Shown here: positions 16,937 to 25,896 of the stretch, piece after piece
Numbering within the stretch: the stretch's first letter is position 1
Layout: each line of letters opens with the position of its first letter
Assembly: GCA_045632845.1 (NCBI GenBank)
Contig: JAZQXL010000002.1
Location: 1-64,000, forward strand
Reading direction: 5' to 3'
DNA length: 64,000 nt
Origin: RGIG4140 sp045632845
Lineage (GTDB): Bacteria; Pseudomonadota; Alphaproteobacteria; CAAHEQ01; UBA3637
Program-made: the position numbers and the translations under genes
The notes under the pieces: generated by a model
What the model was told of the DNA's origin: nothing
Databases searched by the model: none
Seen by the model: only the letters and a program-made list of their open reading frames with translations

Positions 16937-17293
16937 TTAAAGGTTGCTTGTTGACAATTTTTCACCACCAAGAATATGAACATGAAGGTGTGGAACTTCT
17001 TGTCCGCTGTTTGGTCCAGAGTTGAATACAAGACGATATCCATCTTCAGTAACGCCCAAAATTTCAGCTGTTTTGACAACAGCTCTCATATAGCCTTCAA
17101 TTTCATCAGCTGTTGAATGTTCAATAAAGTCAGCAAAGTCAACAACCATTGCTTTTGCAATAACTAATGCGTGAACTTTTGCTTTTGGTGCAATATCATA
17201 AAAAGCCAGAGCATAATCATCTTCGTAAATCTTTTCGCAAGGAATTTCTCCCCGAATAATTTTGGCAAATACATTGTTCGCATTATATTCCAT
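16937..17293 (-). CDS. HIT-family (histidine triad) nucleotide hydrolase
   Basis: A 118-residue HinT-like protein that hydrolyses nucleoside phosphoramidates or adenylates. The triad HLHVHIL is at 102-108, preceded by NSGPNSGQEV, and the N-terminal FAKIIRGEIPCEKIYEDD is the family hallmark. The length is normal. The ATG is preceded by AAAGGATAA on the minus strand. It is a single-gene unit between two convergent/divergent neighbours. Confidence 0.93.
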   Translation of the reverse strand: MEYNANNVFAKIIRGEIPCEKIYEDDYALAFYDIAPKAKVHALVIAKAMVVDFADFIEHSTADEIEGYMRAVVKTAEILGVTEDGYRLVFNSGPNSGQEVPHLHVHILGGEKLSTSNL

Positions 17294-17332
17294 TATTTAT
17301 CCTTTCTTTTTTGTTGCTCTTTTTATTTCAAT

Positions 17333-17361
17333 TTGTTAAAATGAACTTAATTTGTTATAAG
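17333..17361 (+). promoter_or_regulatory. Candidate promoter for DUF2066-perM-hdaA operon
   Basis: TTGTTA at 17333-17338, 17-base spacer, TATAAG at 17356-17361, 72 bases before the first gene. Confidence 0.5.
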
Positions 17362-17433
17362 ATTCGACTTTTAATATCTTTTCGATTGAGTATAACAATC
17401 AAATGCTAAATCTTCAACAAAAAAGGAATGAGG

Positions 17434-18612
17434 ATGAAAAAAATATTTACACTAATTGCTTTGTTTTTTTCGATGAATGCTTTTGCATCTGATGTTTTTG
17501 TTTTAACAGATGTTGCTGTTTTTGCTGTTGGTGAAAATACAAGTGATGCGCAAATAAAAGCTGTTGAAATGGGACAAAAAGAGGCGTTTCATTTGTTGAT
17601 GAGCAAAATTGTGGATGGACAAACTCCTGTTTCTTTTGAAGAAGAATTTGATGTAACTCCTTTTGTTCAAGATGTTTCAGTATCTGATGAAAAGATGACT
17701 TCTCAGACATATAAGGGGATTTTGACAGTTCGTTTTAAAGCTGAACCTATTCGAAAATTGTTGATGGAAAAAGAGGCTCAATTTTTAACATCATTACCAA
17801 ATCCAATGTTATTGGTTCCTGTTTTTGAGGATGAAGCGCAAAAATTTGTTTTTACAAAAGATAACCCTATTTATTCATATTGGATGAGAGAGAATCCAAA
17901 ATTCAATCTGTTTCAAATTAAAAACGTAGATTCAAGCGACGTTAAATTGCAAGAAGCACAAAGAGCTTGGGAAAGCAACTCATTTTCTGCCTATAAAAAG
18001 ATATTAAATGAATTAGGTGTATCATCAGTACTTGTTTTTCATATAAAAAAAAGTGGAGACCATTATGCTGTTGAAACAACAGTTCTTCCACAAAATTCAG
18101 CAGTTCAAGCACATGTATCTTTATCTGTGATGGATGATAGAACTGCTCTTGAAAAAATCATCAAAGATTTGGTTGCAGATGCGTTTAGAAATATGCAAAA
18201 AAGATGGGTTTATCTTTCAACCAAAACTGCATCCCCTGTGGAAATTTATAACCTTGTTACGCCTGTTTCAAAAGTATCAGATTTAAAACGTGTTAAAGAT
18301 AAAATGAATCAGCTTAATTTTGCTGAAAAAGTTGAAATTAAAGGATTTAAGAATAAGTTGCTAGCTGTTGATATTGCTTTTCGAGGGGATTTAGACGAGT
18401 TAGAACAGAAATTGAAATTAAATCAGATGAGAATTGAAAGTTATGGTGTAACAGATACAGAAATGCCCTTGTTTTTGTTAACAGAAATTTCGGATGAGGG
18501 AACAGGATTAGCTGACACATCAAATGATGTTTTGGATCGTTTTGAAAATGAAGATAATCAAGGTAATTCAGGTGGGGTTGAAACATCTAGTGATGAAGCG
18601 AATGTTTTATAA
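17434..18612 (+). CDS. Exported DUF2066-domain protein
   Basis: A 392-residue protein with a Sec signal peptide (MKKIFTLIALFFSMNAFAS, cleavage near residue 19). It then has the DUF2066 pattern VFVLTDVAVFAVGENTSDAQ..A...GQKEAF..L, a family of unknown role found beside hdaA and perM in alphaproteobacteria. ATG 17434 is preferred to ATG 17428 because AAGGA sits 6 bases before it and would directly abut the other. The C-terminal ~25 residues are acidic and Ser/Asn-rich. It starts an operon with the AI-2E-type permease (12-base gap) and the DnaA-like protein. Confidence 0.82.
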   Translation: MKKIFTLIALFFSMNAFASDVFVLTDVAVFAVGENTSDAQIKAVEMGQKEAFHLLMSKIVDGQTPVSFEEEFDVTPFVQDVSVSDEKMTSQTYKGILTVRFKAEPIRKLLMEKEAQFLTSLPNPMLLVPVFEDEAQKFVFTKDNPIYSYWMRENPKFNLFQIKNVDSSDVKLQEAQRAWESNSFSAYKKILNELGVSSVLVFHIKKSGDHYAVETTVLPQNSAVQAHVSLSVMDDRTALEKIIKDLVADAFRNMQKRWVYLSTKTASPVEIYNLVTPVSKVSDLKRVKDKMNQLNFAEKVEIKGFKNKLLAVDIAFRGDLDELEQKLKLNQMRIESYGVTDTEMPLFLLTEISDEGTGLADTSNDVLDRFENEDNQGNSGGVETSSDEANVL

Positions 18613-18624
18613 AGGGGAGAAAAA

Positions 18625-19737
18625 ATGACAAAGTTTCAAAAAGCATTGCTCTATGTTTTGGTTGTTTTGTCCATTTTAACGTGGTTTACAATTGAAATAT
18701 CAGGCATTTTATTGCCATTTGTTTTGGCATTTGTTTTGGCTTATTTTTTGCACCCATTTGTTGTTTCTTTGCAAAAAAAACATTTATCAAGGACTGTTGC
18801 AACTTCAATTATCACGGGGTTGTTTTGTTTTTTTATTGTGGGTGTTTTTTTGATTTTGGTTCCAATTTTGCAAACACAGATTTTAGCTTTGATGGTTAAA
18901 GTGCCTATTTTGGCAGATATTTTGTGGGAAAAGACGCAGTCAGTTGTTCTTTATACAAAAGAAAATATTGCGCCAGATCAACTTAAACAAATTTCAGAGG
19001 CTGTTTCTGCAACGGTTGTTTCATTGTTTAATACATTAGGTGCAAGATTGTTAAAAATGTTGACAGGCGGGATCGTTTTCTTTAATATCGTTTCTCTTAT
19101 TTTAATTACGCCCGTTGTTCTTTTTTATGTGTTGCGAGATTGGTGTTGTGTGGAGAAAAAAATGGCAGATATGATACCATTAAAAAATAAAGAAAAAGTT
19201 AAAGGGATTTTTTCTGAAATAAATACAGCTCTTTCTGGTTTTATTCGGGGGCAAGCTTCAGTATGTTTGTTACTTGGATTATTTTATGGAATCGGCCTTT
19301 CAATTATTGGACTTGATTTTGGGTTGCTTGTTGGTTTGTTAGCTGGGATTTTGTCTTTTATTCCTTATTTTGGATTTTTAACGGGTATTGTTTTAAGTTG
19401 TCTTTTAGCATTAACACAATCTGCATCATTGTTGTTGTGGGCTGGAATTATTGGTATTTTCTTGGTTGGACAAGTTTTAGAAGGATATGTTTTAACTCCA
19501 AAGCTTGTTGGTGATAAGGTTGGTTTACATCCTGTATGGATTATTTTTGCATTGCTTGCAGGAGGTTCTTTATTCGGTTTCTTGGGCGTGTTGGTTGCTG
19601 TTCCAGTTGCGGCAGTTATTGGTGTTTTTGTTAGACATATTGTTGCCTGGTACAAAAAAAGCCCTGTTTATTTATCTACGACTAAAGAAGATGAATTGAT
19701 TTTATCTAGTTCATCTGATAAAATAGGAGGAAAATGA
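18625..19737 (+). CDS. AI-2E/PerM-family membrane transporter
   Basis: A 370-residue polytopic inner-membrane protein of the AI-2 exporter family (PerM/YdiK type). It has two helices at the N-terminus (VLVVLSILTWF, ISGILLPFVLAFVLAYFLHP), a central soluble stretch with WCCVEKKMADMIPLKNKEKV, and the family's C-terminal helix bundle with QVLEGYVLTPKLVGDKVGLH. The substrate is not known for most members. The stop overlaps the next start (ATGA), so translation of the DnaA-like protein is coupled. This gene pair is conserved in alphaproteobacteria. Confidence 0.88.
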   Translation: MTKFQKALLYVLVVLSILTWFTIEISGILLPFVLAFVLAYFLHPFVVSLQKKHLSRTVATSIITGLFCFFIVGVFLILVPILQTQILALMVKVPILADILWEKTQSVVLYTKENIAPDQLKQISEAVSATVVSLFNTLGARLLKMLTGGIVFFNIVSLILITPVVLFYVLRDWCCVEKKMADMIPLKNKEKVKGIFSEINTALSGFIRGQASVCLLLGLFYGIGLSIIGLDFGLLVGLLAGILSFIPYFGFLTGIVLSCLLALTQSASLLLWAGIIGIFLVGQVLEGYVLTPKLVGDKVGLHPVWIIFALLAGGSLFGFLGVLVAVPVAAVIGVFVRHIVAWYKKSPVYLSTTKEDELILSSSSDKIGGK

Positions 19738-20444
19738 TAAACTCGTTTGAACAACTTCCTCTTTTGTTATCTTATCGCAGAGCTTTTGGTCGCGATGATC
19801 TTATTGTCGCACCTTGTAATGAGGAAGCTGTTCGTTGGATTGATAGATATCCAAATTGGCCCTATTTTGCTTTTTTAATTTGTGGTGAACCAGGGAGTGG
19901 AAAAACGCATTTGGCTTCTATTTTTTCAAATTACCATATTGATGCACGTTTGTTGGATGAATATTTTATTTTGCCAGATTATGTGCATAAGGTGGTTATT
20001 GAAAATGTTGATAAATTAAGAAATGAACGGGCATTGTTTCATTTGTTTAATCAGATTAAAGATCAAGGGAAATTTTTGTTGATGACGGCAACAACTCTGC
20101 CAGAGTTTCAATTGAGAGATTTAGCAACGCGTATGAATACGGTTCCAAGAACAATGATTTTAATGCCAGATGTTGATGTTCTTGCGATGCTTTTGATCAA
20201 GTTATTTGGAGATAAACACTTGCATTTGCAACCAAATGTGCTTGAGTATATCTTAAAAAGATTGCCAACATCCTTTTCATTGGTTCAAAAAGTTGTTGAA
20301 AAAGCTGATACTTTATCGCTCGGTCAAGGACGGGCAATTACCATTCCATTAATGAAAGAAGCTTTGGATGATGTGTTGTCATTTAAGCATTTGTTAAAGC
20401 CAGAAGAAGAGGATGAAGGACAGTTGAATTTGTTCGATTTTTAA
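19734..20444 (+). CDS. hdaA: DnaA-related replication regulator, HdaA-like
   Basis: A 236-residue AAA+ protein with the DnaA ATPase core but no DNA-binding domain IV, the HdaA/Hda architecture. HdaA works with the beta clamp to stimulate ATP hydrolysis by DnaA and so prevent re-initiation. Walker A GEPGSGKT is at 51-58; VVIENVDKL takes the Walker B position; LRDLATRMN is the sensor/arginine-finger area. An N-terminal EQLPLLLSYRRAFGRDD could include a clamp-binding segment (Hda uses QL-L/F type motifs). The C-terminal GQLNLFDF is another clamp-box-like sequence. The perM neighbourhood supports the call. Confidence 0.82.
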   Translation: MINSFEQLPLLLSYRRAFGRDDLIVAPCNEEAVRWIDRYPNWPYFAFLICGEPGSGKTHLASIFSNYHIDARLLDEYFILPDYVHKVVIENVDKLRNERALFHLFNQIKDQGKFLLMTATTLPEFQLRDLATRMNTVPRTMILMPDVDVLAMLLIKLFGDKHLHLQPNVLEYILKRLPTSFSLVQKVVEKADTLSLGQGRAITIPLMKEALDDVLSFKHLLKPEEEDEGQLNLFDF

Positions 20445-20516
20445 GAAGTTTTTTTCTAAATAATATAGTCAGTTGTTTTAGATTCTTAAAAACCGAAAAA
20501 ATAATTAAAAAAAGGG

Positions 20517-20545
20517 TTGACAGTTTCGATTTGAAATGTTATGCT
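20517..20545 (+). promoter_or_regulatory. Near-consensus sigma70 promoter
   Basis: TTGACA at 20517-20522, 17-base spacer, TATGCT at 20540-20545, followed by the small gene at 20584. Confidence 0.75.
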
Positions 20546-20583
20546 TAACACAATAAGGAAAAAATTAGACAAAGGAAAGTAAG

Positions 20584-20796
20584 ATGACTTCAAATGAAAC
20601 ATTATCTCAAAATGCACAAGAAATTAATCCAGATACTACCGCATATCTTTCCTCATTTGAAAATGGTACGAAAGTTTTTTCAAGTGGTGTTGTTGCTGCA
20701 AGAGCGGGCTATGGTGATCGTGTAGCTGCTTTTTCTGATGTTTTAAAAGCAAACAATTCATTACCACCAACCTTAGAAAAAGGGGTAGAACGTTAA
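20584..20796 (+). CDS. Small soluble protein of unknown function, 70 residues
   Basis: No family is recognised. AGGAAAG sits just before the ATG, and a strong promoter lies 40 bases upstream, so expression is likely. The product is polar, without signal peptide or membrane helix or cysteines. It contains VVAARAGYGDRVAAFSDVLKAN in its centre and ends in KGVER. It lies between hdaA and the tRNA-Thr gene on its own transcription unit. The lack of cysteines and predicted order argue against a toxin-like metal-binding peptide, but nothing more can be said. Confidence 0.6.
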   Translation: MTSNETLSQNAQEINPDTTAYLSSFENGTKVFSSGVVAARAGYGDRVAAFSDVLKANNSLPPTLEKGVER

Positions 20797-20844
20797 TCAA
20801 TTTTATTTTATATTTTGTTGAAGAATATATTATAAATTTGATAG

Positions 20845-20920
<76 letters not shown>

Positions 20921-20922
20921 TT

Positions 20923-20955
20923 AATCCCATAAGTTATTTGCTTATGGGATTTTTA
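20923..20955 (+). terminator. tRNA-Thr terminator
   Basis: AATCCCATAAG - TTATTTG - CTTATGGGATT stem-loop followed by TTTATTTTA. Confidence 0.85.
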
Positions 20956-21135
20956 TTTTATGTTTTTTTTGATAAATTAAAATTAAATTTAAATATTTTT
21001 TAATTTTATTGACTATAGGTTGTATTTTTTAATTAAAAATGCAAAAATGTATTGCTTTTATTTAAAAAAGGGTGTACTCTCCTTCAAAGAAATAATACTT
21101 TTGTTTAATGATTTGAGTTGTTCAGGGGTGAGTAA

Positions 21136-24100
21136 ATGGCTGATAAGATAAAAAAAGAATGTAGTTTTGAAGATGAAATTTTAACTTTATTTGATGAAAT
21201 TGAATCTCCGCTGAATGATGAAGATGATTCGTTTTTTGTTGATGATGACGAGTTGCAAGAAGATTTAAAATTGTTTTATTCTTTAAAAGCTGGTTATGTC
21301 CGCTTGAAAGAATGTGTTGATGATGAAACGCGGAATAAGCTTATTTCACAATTGACGGATTTTAATTTTGTTTCAAAAAAACATGCTGATTTTTTAAATT
21401 GTTTATCGTTAATTAAAGAGTGTGGTGAAAAAATAATTCAGCAGTTTGATCAGGTTTCGCCTTTTGTAAAATTAAATCAGATTTTAAAAATGTTTCAATT
21501 TCATAACGAAGTGTTTGAAATGATGAAGGGTTTTGATGAAGATGTTTTAGTTTCTCGTGCTGTTTTGGATTCTTCAATTCCTTATTCTGAAGATTTTGCA
21601 GAAGCTGTTTTAAGAATGCGTATAATGGAGGAAGAAAAAACAAAAAATAAAAAGGTAAGCAATTCAGAAATTGAAAAAACAGTTAGTGAAATTCAAGAAG
21701 TTTTAACTGCAGGTGATGATTTTTTATATGATGAAAAAGGTGAAAATTTTGATTTAAAAACAGAGGATGATTTTCAAGAGGATGTTTTGGAAGAAAACTC
21801 TTTTCAAACCCGTGTTCTTAATCAAGAAAAATTGTTTAAAATGGAGCAGGAGGGTTTTTATTTTTTATCTGAGTGTTTTTATGAACGGTTGAAGGATATA
21901 AAAATATTAGATACTAATATAAATATTGAAGTGTCTTTTTATCCGCAAGAAATTTTAAAATTATTTGAATTAAATGCAAGGCTTTATTCGCAAAAATTTG
22001 TAAAGGATTATTTTTTTCAACCGCAAAATACATTTGTGGATGTGCAAGCTGCTTCAAAAGAATGTTTTAAGCCTTTGTTTTTGAATGTGTTATCTTTGCG
22101 TAAGAGTTTTTCTCAAAAGGCGTATTCAAAAGAGTGTACTCTTAAAGAAAAAGAGTTGGAAAAAGAACTTTCCCTTTCTTGGAGTAAATTGGTAAATAAA
22201 ATTTCTAAGGATGATCATTTGCTCAAATCAATTAGATGGCAAAATTTTGTGGCAGCCGTTGAGCAAGGTGATATTGCTAAAATTGAAGAAACATGGTTAT
22301 TGTTTGACCGTTCAGAAAAAGTATCAGATGATATTAATCTTCTTTATTTTGATTTTATATTATTATTGATTAAAAAGATTACTCAGTTACCAATATTCCC
22401 ATCAAAAGATATTCCTTATTCACCATTTGAAATGGTTGTTTTGTTGGAAGAAATTGAAAAGAAAGAACGTTTGAATTTGCGTTGTTTGTTAAAGTGGATT
22501 CTTAAATGTGTATTGCTTGATTTTCAAACATTTATAAATATGCCTTTGTTAAAAAGAGTAATGAAAGATATGCATGAAATTATCTGTTCGCAAATAGATG
22601 ATGAGCTTAAAAGTGTGTTCTTTATTTATAAAAAAACAGTTAAAAGAATGTGTTTGATGAATAAGATTGCTGTAAATTGTTTGAAAAACGGAGTTCAAAA
22701 TGAGGCAAATGATTATTTTGAAAAACTCAACAAAAATGTAAATTCAACCTTATTTAGCAGTATTCTTTTAAATGATTTAAATTTATTTAAAAATGCGTTA
22801 AAAAAAGGCTCCTTTGTAAATGATGTAACTTCATTTGGAGAAACTCCTTTAATTTTACTTACAAAATTAGAGCGATTTGATTGGGTGGATGTTTTGTTGA
22901 AATACAAGCCAAATGTAAATGCGTTTGATTTTAATGGGGGAACGTGTGCTCACTATTTAGCCGAGCTGAACAATGTTAAGATGCTTAAAAAAATAGCTAA
23001 AATGGGTGCAAATTTAAACCGTGTAAATGCTGATGAGTGTACCCCTTTATTTATTGGAGTTGAATGTGCTAATTTGGAAGTAGTTCGATTTTTGCTTGAT
23101 GAAAATGTGGCAATCAACAAAGGTAATTTTCTTAAGAAAACGCCATTACATATTGCACTTGAAAATGGGGATAAAAAACTTGCCTCGCTTTTAATTGAAA
23201 AAGGGGCGGATATTTTTGCGAGAGATAAAAATTTAAAAACTGCTTTACACTATGCTGCAATTTCAGGTATGGGGCATTTGATTTTTGACTTTGTAGATAA
23301 TGGCTTTAATATAAATGCAAGGGATATTCAATTAAGAACACCTTTACATATGGCCTGTTTGTATGGGCAAGAATTGGTTGTGAAAAAATTAATCGAAATG
23401 GGTGCTGATATTAATTTAAAAGATGTGAATGGTCAAACACCGCTTCATATTGCAACAGCGGTGGGATCATCAGCCATTGTTTCCGTTTTGTTATCGAATG
23501 GTGCACAAGTTGATTTGCTTGATAATCAAGGGCAATCAGCTCTTTATTTGGCTACGATAAATAAACAAAAAAAATCATTTAAAGAACTTGTTGAGCTGAG
23601 CTCCAAAATTTATGCAAAAACAAAAGATTTGTCTTCTGTTGCAACGCTTGTTCAAGAAGGAGCTGATCGAGCTTTAAAAAGTTGTTTAAAAAAACATGAG
23701 GGTTGCAATTCATTTTTTGATATGGCTCTTTTTGTTGGTGTTTTTAGAGAAAGTAAGGCTCTTGTTGAAAAAGCAATTGAGCATGGATCTCATTTAAAAG
23801 ACTTAACAGTTGGTGAAAAAACAGCATTAGAGTGGGCTCTTGAAATTGGAAATTTAGAAATCATTGAGTTGTTGTATGCAAATAATTGTTTGAAAAAACA
23901 AAATCCTAAAACAAATATGGGACACTCAAGTTTGATTGAAGCGATTGTTCAAAATGATATTGCAAAAGTTCGTTTGTTGGTTAAATCGGGGGCTGATGTT
24001 AATTCGCATGACGCAGGGACAAAACACTCTGTTTTGCATTATGCAAGTGCGATAGGAAATGTAAAGGCTATTGATATTTTGGTTGCAAATGGGGCGGATA

Positions 24101-24246
24101 TTAATGTTAAAGACATTCGGGGAAAAACGCCATTGTTTGTTGCAAGACAGGCGCATCAATATGAAGCTGAAAATTTGCTTTTATCTTTAGGGGCTGAAGA
24201 TGATGAGTTTTCAAAACCTGTTTCGTATCTTGACGTAGATGAATAA
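21136..24246 (+). CDS. Large ankyrin-repeat protein
   Basis: A 1036-residue protein without signal peptide. The first ~530 residues are acidic and helical with no domain I recognise (e.g. EDEILTLFDEIESPLNDEDDS). Ankyrin repeats fill about 540-815 and 890-1025, with clear units such as KTPLHIALENGDKKLASLLIEKGADI and TPLHMACLYGQELVVKKLIEMGADIN. The two blocks are split by a non-repeat insert (VATLVQEGADRALKSCLKKHE). Ankyrin repeats bind proteins; in intracellular or gut alphaproteobacteria such proteins are frequent candidate effectors, but no secretion signal is readable here. The start ATG has GGGGTGAGT upstream. A possible promoter is TTGCTT-N17-TACTCT near 21052-21080. Confidence 0.85.
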   Translation: MADKIKKECSFEDEILTLFDEIESPLNDEDDSFFVDDDELQEDLKLFYSLKAGYVRLKECVDDETRNKLISQLTDFNFVSKKHADFLNCLSLIKECGEKIIQQFDQVSPFVKLNQILKMFQFHNEVFEMMKGFDEDVLVSRAVLDSSIPYSEDFAEAVLRMRIMEEEKTKNKKVSNSEIEKTVSEIQEVLTAGDDFLYDEKGENFDLKTEDDFQEDVLEENSFQTRVLNQEKLFKMEQEGFYFLSECFYERLKDIKILDTNINIEVSFYPQEILKLFELNARLYSQKFVKDYFFQPQNTFVDVQAASKECFKPLFLNVLSLRKSFSQKAYSKECTLKEKELEKELSLSWSKLVNKISKDDHLLKSIRWQNFVAAVEQGDIAKIEETWLLFDRSEKVSDDINLLYFDFILLLIKKITQLPIFPSKDIPYSPFEMVVLLEEIEKKERLNLRCLLKWILKCVLLDFQTFINMPLLKRVMKDMHEIICSQIDDELKSVFFIYKKTVKRMCLMNKIAVNCLKNGVQNEANDYFEKLNKNVNSTLFSSILLNDLNLFKNALKKGSFVNDVTSFGETPLILLTKLERFDWVDVLLKYKPNVNAFDFNGGTCAHYLAELNNVKMLKKIAKMGANLNRVNADECTPLFIGVECANLEVVRFLLDENVAINKGNFLKKTPLHIALENGDKKLASLLIEKGADIFARDKNLKTALHYAAISGMGHLIFDFVDNGFNINARDIQLRTPLHMACLYGQELVVKKLIEMGADINLKDVNGQTPLHIATAVGSSAIVSVLLSNGAQVDLLDNQGQSALYLATINKQKKSFKELVELSSKIYAKTKDLSSVATLVQEGADRALKSCLKKHEGCNSFFDMALFVGVFRESKALVEKAIEHGSHLKDLTVGEKTALEWALEIGNLEIIELLYANNCLKKQNPKTNMGHSSLIEAIVQNDIAKVRLLVKSGADVNSHDAGTKHSVLHYASAIGNVKAIDILVANGADINVKDIRGKTPLFVARQAHQYEAENLLLSLGAEDDEFSKPVSYLDVDE

Positions 24247-24333
24247 TTTTTTGTTTTTCTAAAAAAAAGCTTTTATCTTTTTGAATTGGTTGGTATACTT
24301 TTCTTAAATTTAACAATTAAGAAGGGGATTTAT

Positions 24334-25770
24334 ATGTTACAAATTGATTTTAAAAAAGATTGTGTAAATGAAAATGTTGTTATTTTTGCAACGGATACAA
24401 AAACATTAAAAACAAAAAGTATAACATCAGCACAGTTAAAAATGGTTAATCAATCTTTGCTTCAATCAGATTTTAAAGCAAAAGAAGGGGAGGTTGTTCC
24501 TGTTTTAGGCGGAACCCAACAAATAATTGTTGTGGGTGTTGGGTCAAAAAAAGACAAAAATGCTTTTGAAACAATTGGTGGAAAACTGGTTCCTTATTTA
24601 AAAGGAAAAGATGTTTGCTATTATGTGACAGGTGATTTTGGTTTTTCAGCTGTTGAAGAAGCTCTTTTTATTGCAACGGGTATGATATTGGGAGCATATC
24701 AATTTGACAAGTATAAAACAAAAGATAAAAAAGAAAAAAAAGAATTTAAAAAAGTTACTTTTGTTTTAGAAGATGCTTCAAAAGCAAAAACTGAATTTAA
24801 AAAAGTTTTACCGATTATTGAAAGTGTTTATATGGCAAGAGATTTAAGTGCTGAGCCAGCTAATCATTTAACACCAGTTTTATTTGCTGATCGGATTAAA
24901 GAACTTCAAAAAACAGGGCTTGAAATTGAAATTTTATCTTTAAAAGAATTGAAAACTAAAAAATTTGGAATGCTTCTTTCCGTTGCTCAAGGTTCTCAAA
25001 ATGAACCTAGAGTTGCCGTGATGAAATGGATGGGAAATTCTAAAAAGAAAACTTTTGACATTGGTTTTGTTGGAAAGGGTGTTACCTTTGATTCAGGAGG
25101 TATTTCATTAAAACCAGGTGCTGGAATGGGTGATATGAAACAAGATATGACAGGTGCTGCAGTTGTTGTTTCATCTATGCGTTCTTTTGCTTTAAGAAAA
25201 GTTAAATCAAATGTAATTGGGATTGTCGGATTGGTTGAAAATATGCCTTCTGGCACAGCATCAAGACCTGGTGATGTGGTGACCTCTTTGTCAGGAAAAA
25301 CAGTTGAAATTTTGAACACAGATGCAGAAGGTCGCTTGGTGTTAGGTGATTGTTTGTGGTATCTTCAATCTCAATATAAAGTGAACAAAATTGTTGATTT
25401 GGCAACATTAACAGGGGCGGTTATGGCTGCTCTTGGTGAAGAGTATGCTGGCCTATTTTCAAATGATGATGTGTTGGTTAATGAAATTAAAGAAGCAGGT
25501 AAAGCTGTAAATGAAGCTGTTTGGCATTTGCCTATGAACAAGGCTTATGACAAAATGATTGATTCAGATATTGCTGATATGAAAAATATTGGTGGTCGTT
25601 TGGCTGGTGGTAGCACTGCCGCTTGCTTTTTAGCTAGATTTATCAAAGAGGGGGTTACATGGGCCCATCTTGATATTGCAGGTGTTGATAAATATGAAAA
25701 ATCACGCCCAACTACGCCAAAAGGTGCCACTGGTTGGGGTGTTCGTCTTCTCAATCAATTGGTAAAGTAA
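24334..25770 (+). CDS. pepA: Leucyl aminopeptidase, M17 family
   Basis: Dinuclear-metal aminopeptidase that removes N-terminal residues from peptides in the cytoplasm. The product has 478 residues. Family marks are GKGVTFDSGGISLKPG.GM..MK.DM.GAA (metal and active-site Lys/Asp), the signature NTDAEGR at 328-334, and the C-terminal RPTTPKGATGWGVRLL. ATG 24334 is preceded by AAGGGGA; a longer frame from 24286 adds a leader with no ribosome site. It stands alone between the ankyrin gene and an EamA transporter, with a terminator behind it. Confidence 0.95.
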   Translation: MLQIDFKKDCVNENVVIFATDTKTLKTKSITSAQLKMVNQSLLQSDFKAKEGEVVPVLGGTQQIIVVGVGSKKDKNAFETIGGKLVPYLKGKDVCYYVTGDFGFSAVEEALFIATGMILGAYQFDKYKTKDKKEKKEFKKVTFVLEDASKAKTEFKKVLPIIESVYMARDLSAEPANHLTPVLFADRIKELQKTGLEIEILSLKELKTKKFGMLLSVAQGSQNEPRVAVMKWMGNSKKKTFDIGFVGKGVTFDSGGISLKPGAGMGDMKQDMTGAAVVVSSMRSFALRKVKSNVIGIVGLVENMPSGTASRPGDVVTSLSGKTVEILNTDAEGRLVLGDCLWYLQSQYKVNKIVDLATLTGAVMAALGEEYAGLFSNDDVLVNEIKEAGKAVNEAVWHLPMNKAYDKMIDSDIADMKNIGGRLAGGSTAACFLARFIKEGVTWAHLDIAGVDKYEKSRPTTPKGATGWGVRLLNQLVK

Positions 25771-25792
25771 CAAAGGAGATTGAACAATTTTT

Positions 25793-25828
25793 ATTCGCTG
25801 CCAACTTTTAGTTGGTGGCGAATTTTTT
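25793..25828 (+). terminator. pepA terminator
   Basis: ATTCGC..CCAAC / GTTGG..GCGAAT stem with one internal TG/TG mismatch and a TTTTTT tail. Confidence 0.8.
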
Positions 25829-25843
25829 CTTTAACTACTTAAT

Positions 25844-25872
25844 TTGACAAATATATCTAAATATGTTATAGC
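25844..25872 (+). promoter_or_regulatory. Promoter of EamA transporter gene
   Basis: TTGACA at 25844-25849, 17-base spacer, TATAGC at 25867-25872, 24 bases before the ATG. Confidence 0.65.
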
Positions 25873-25896
25873 TTAAATTAAGAGAAAGAAAAATCC

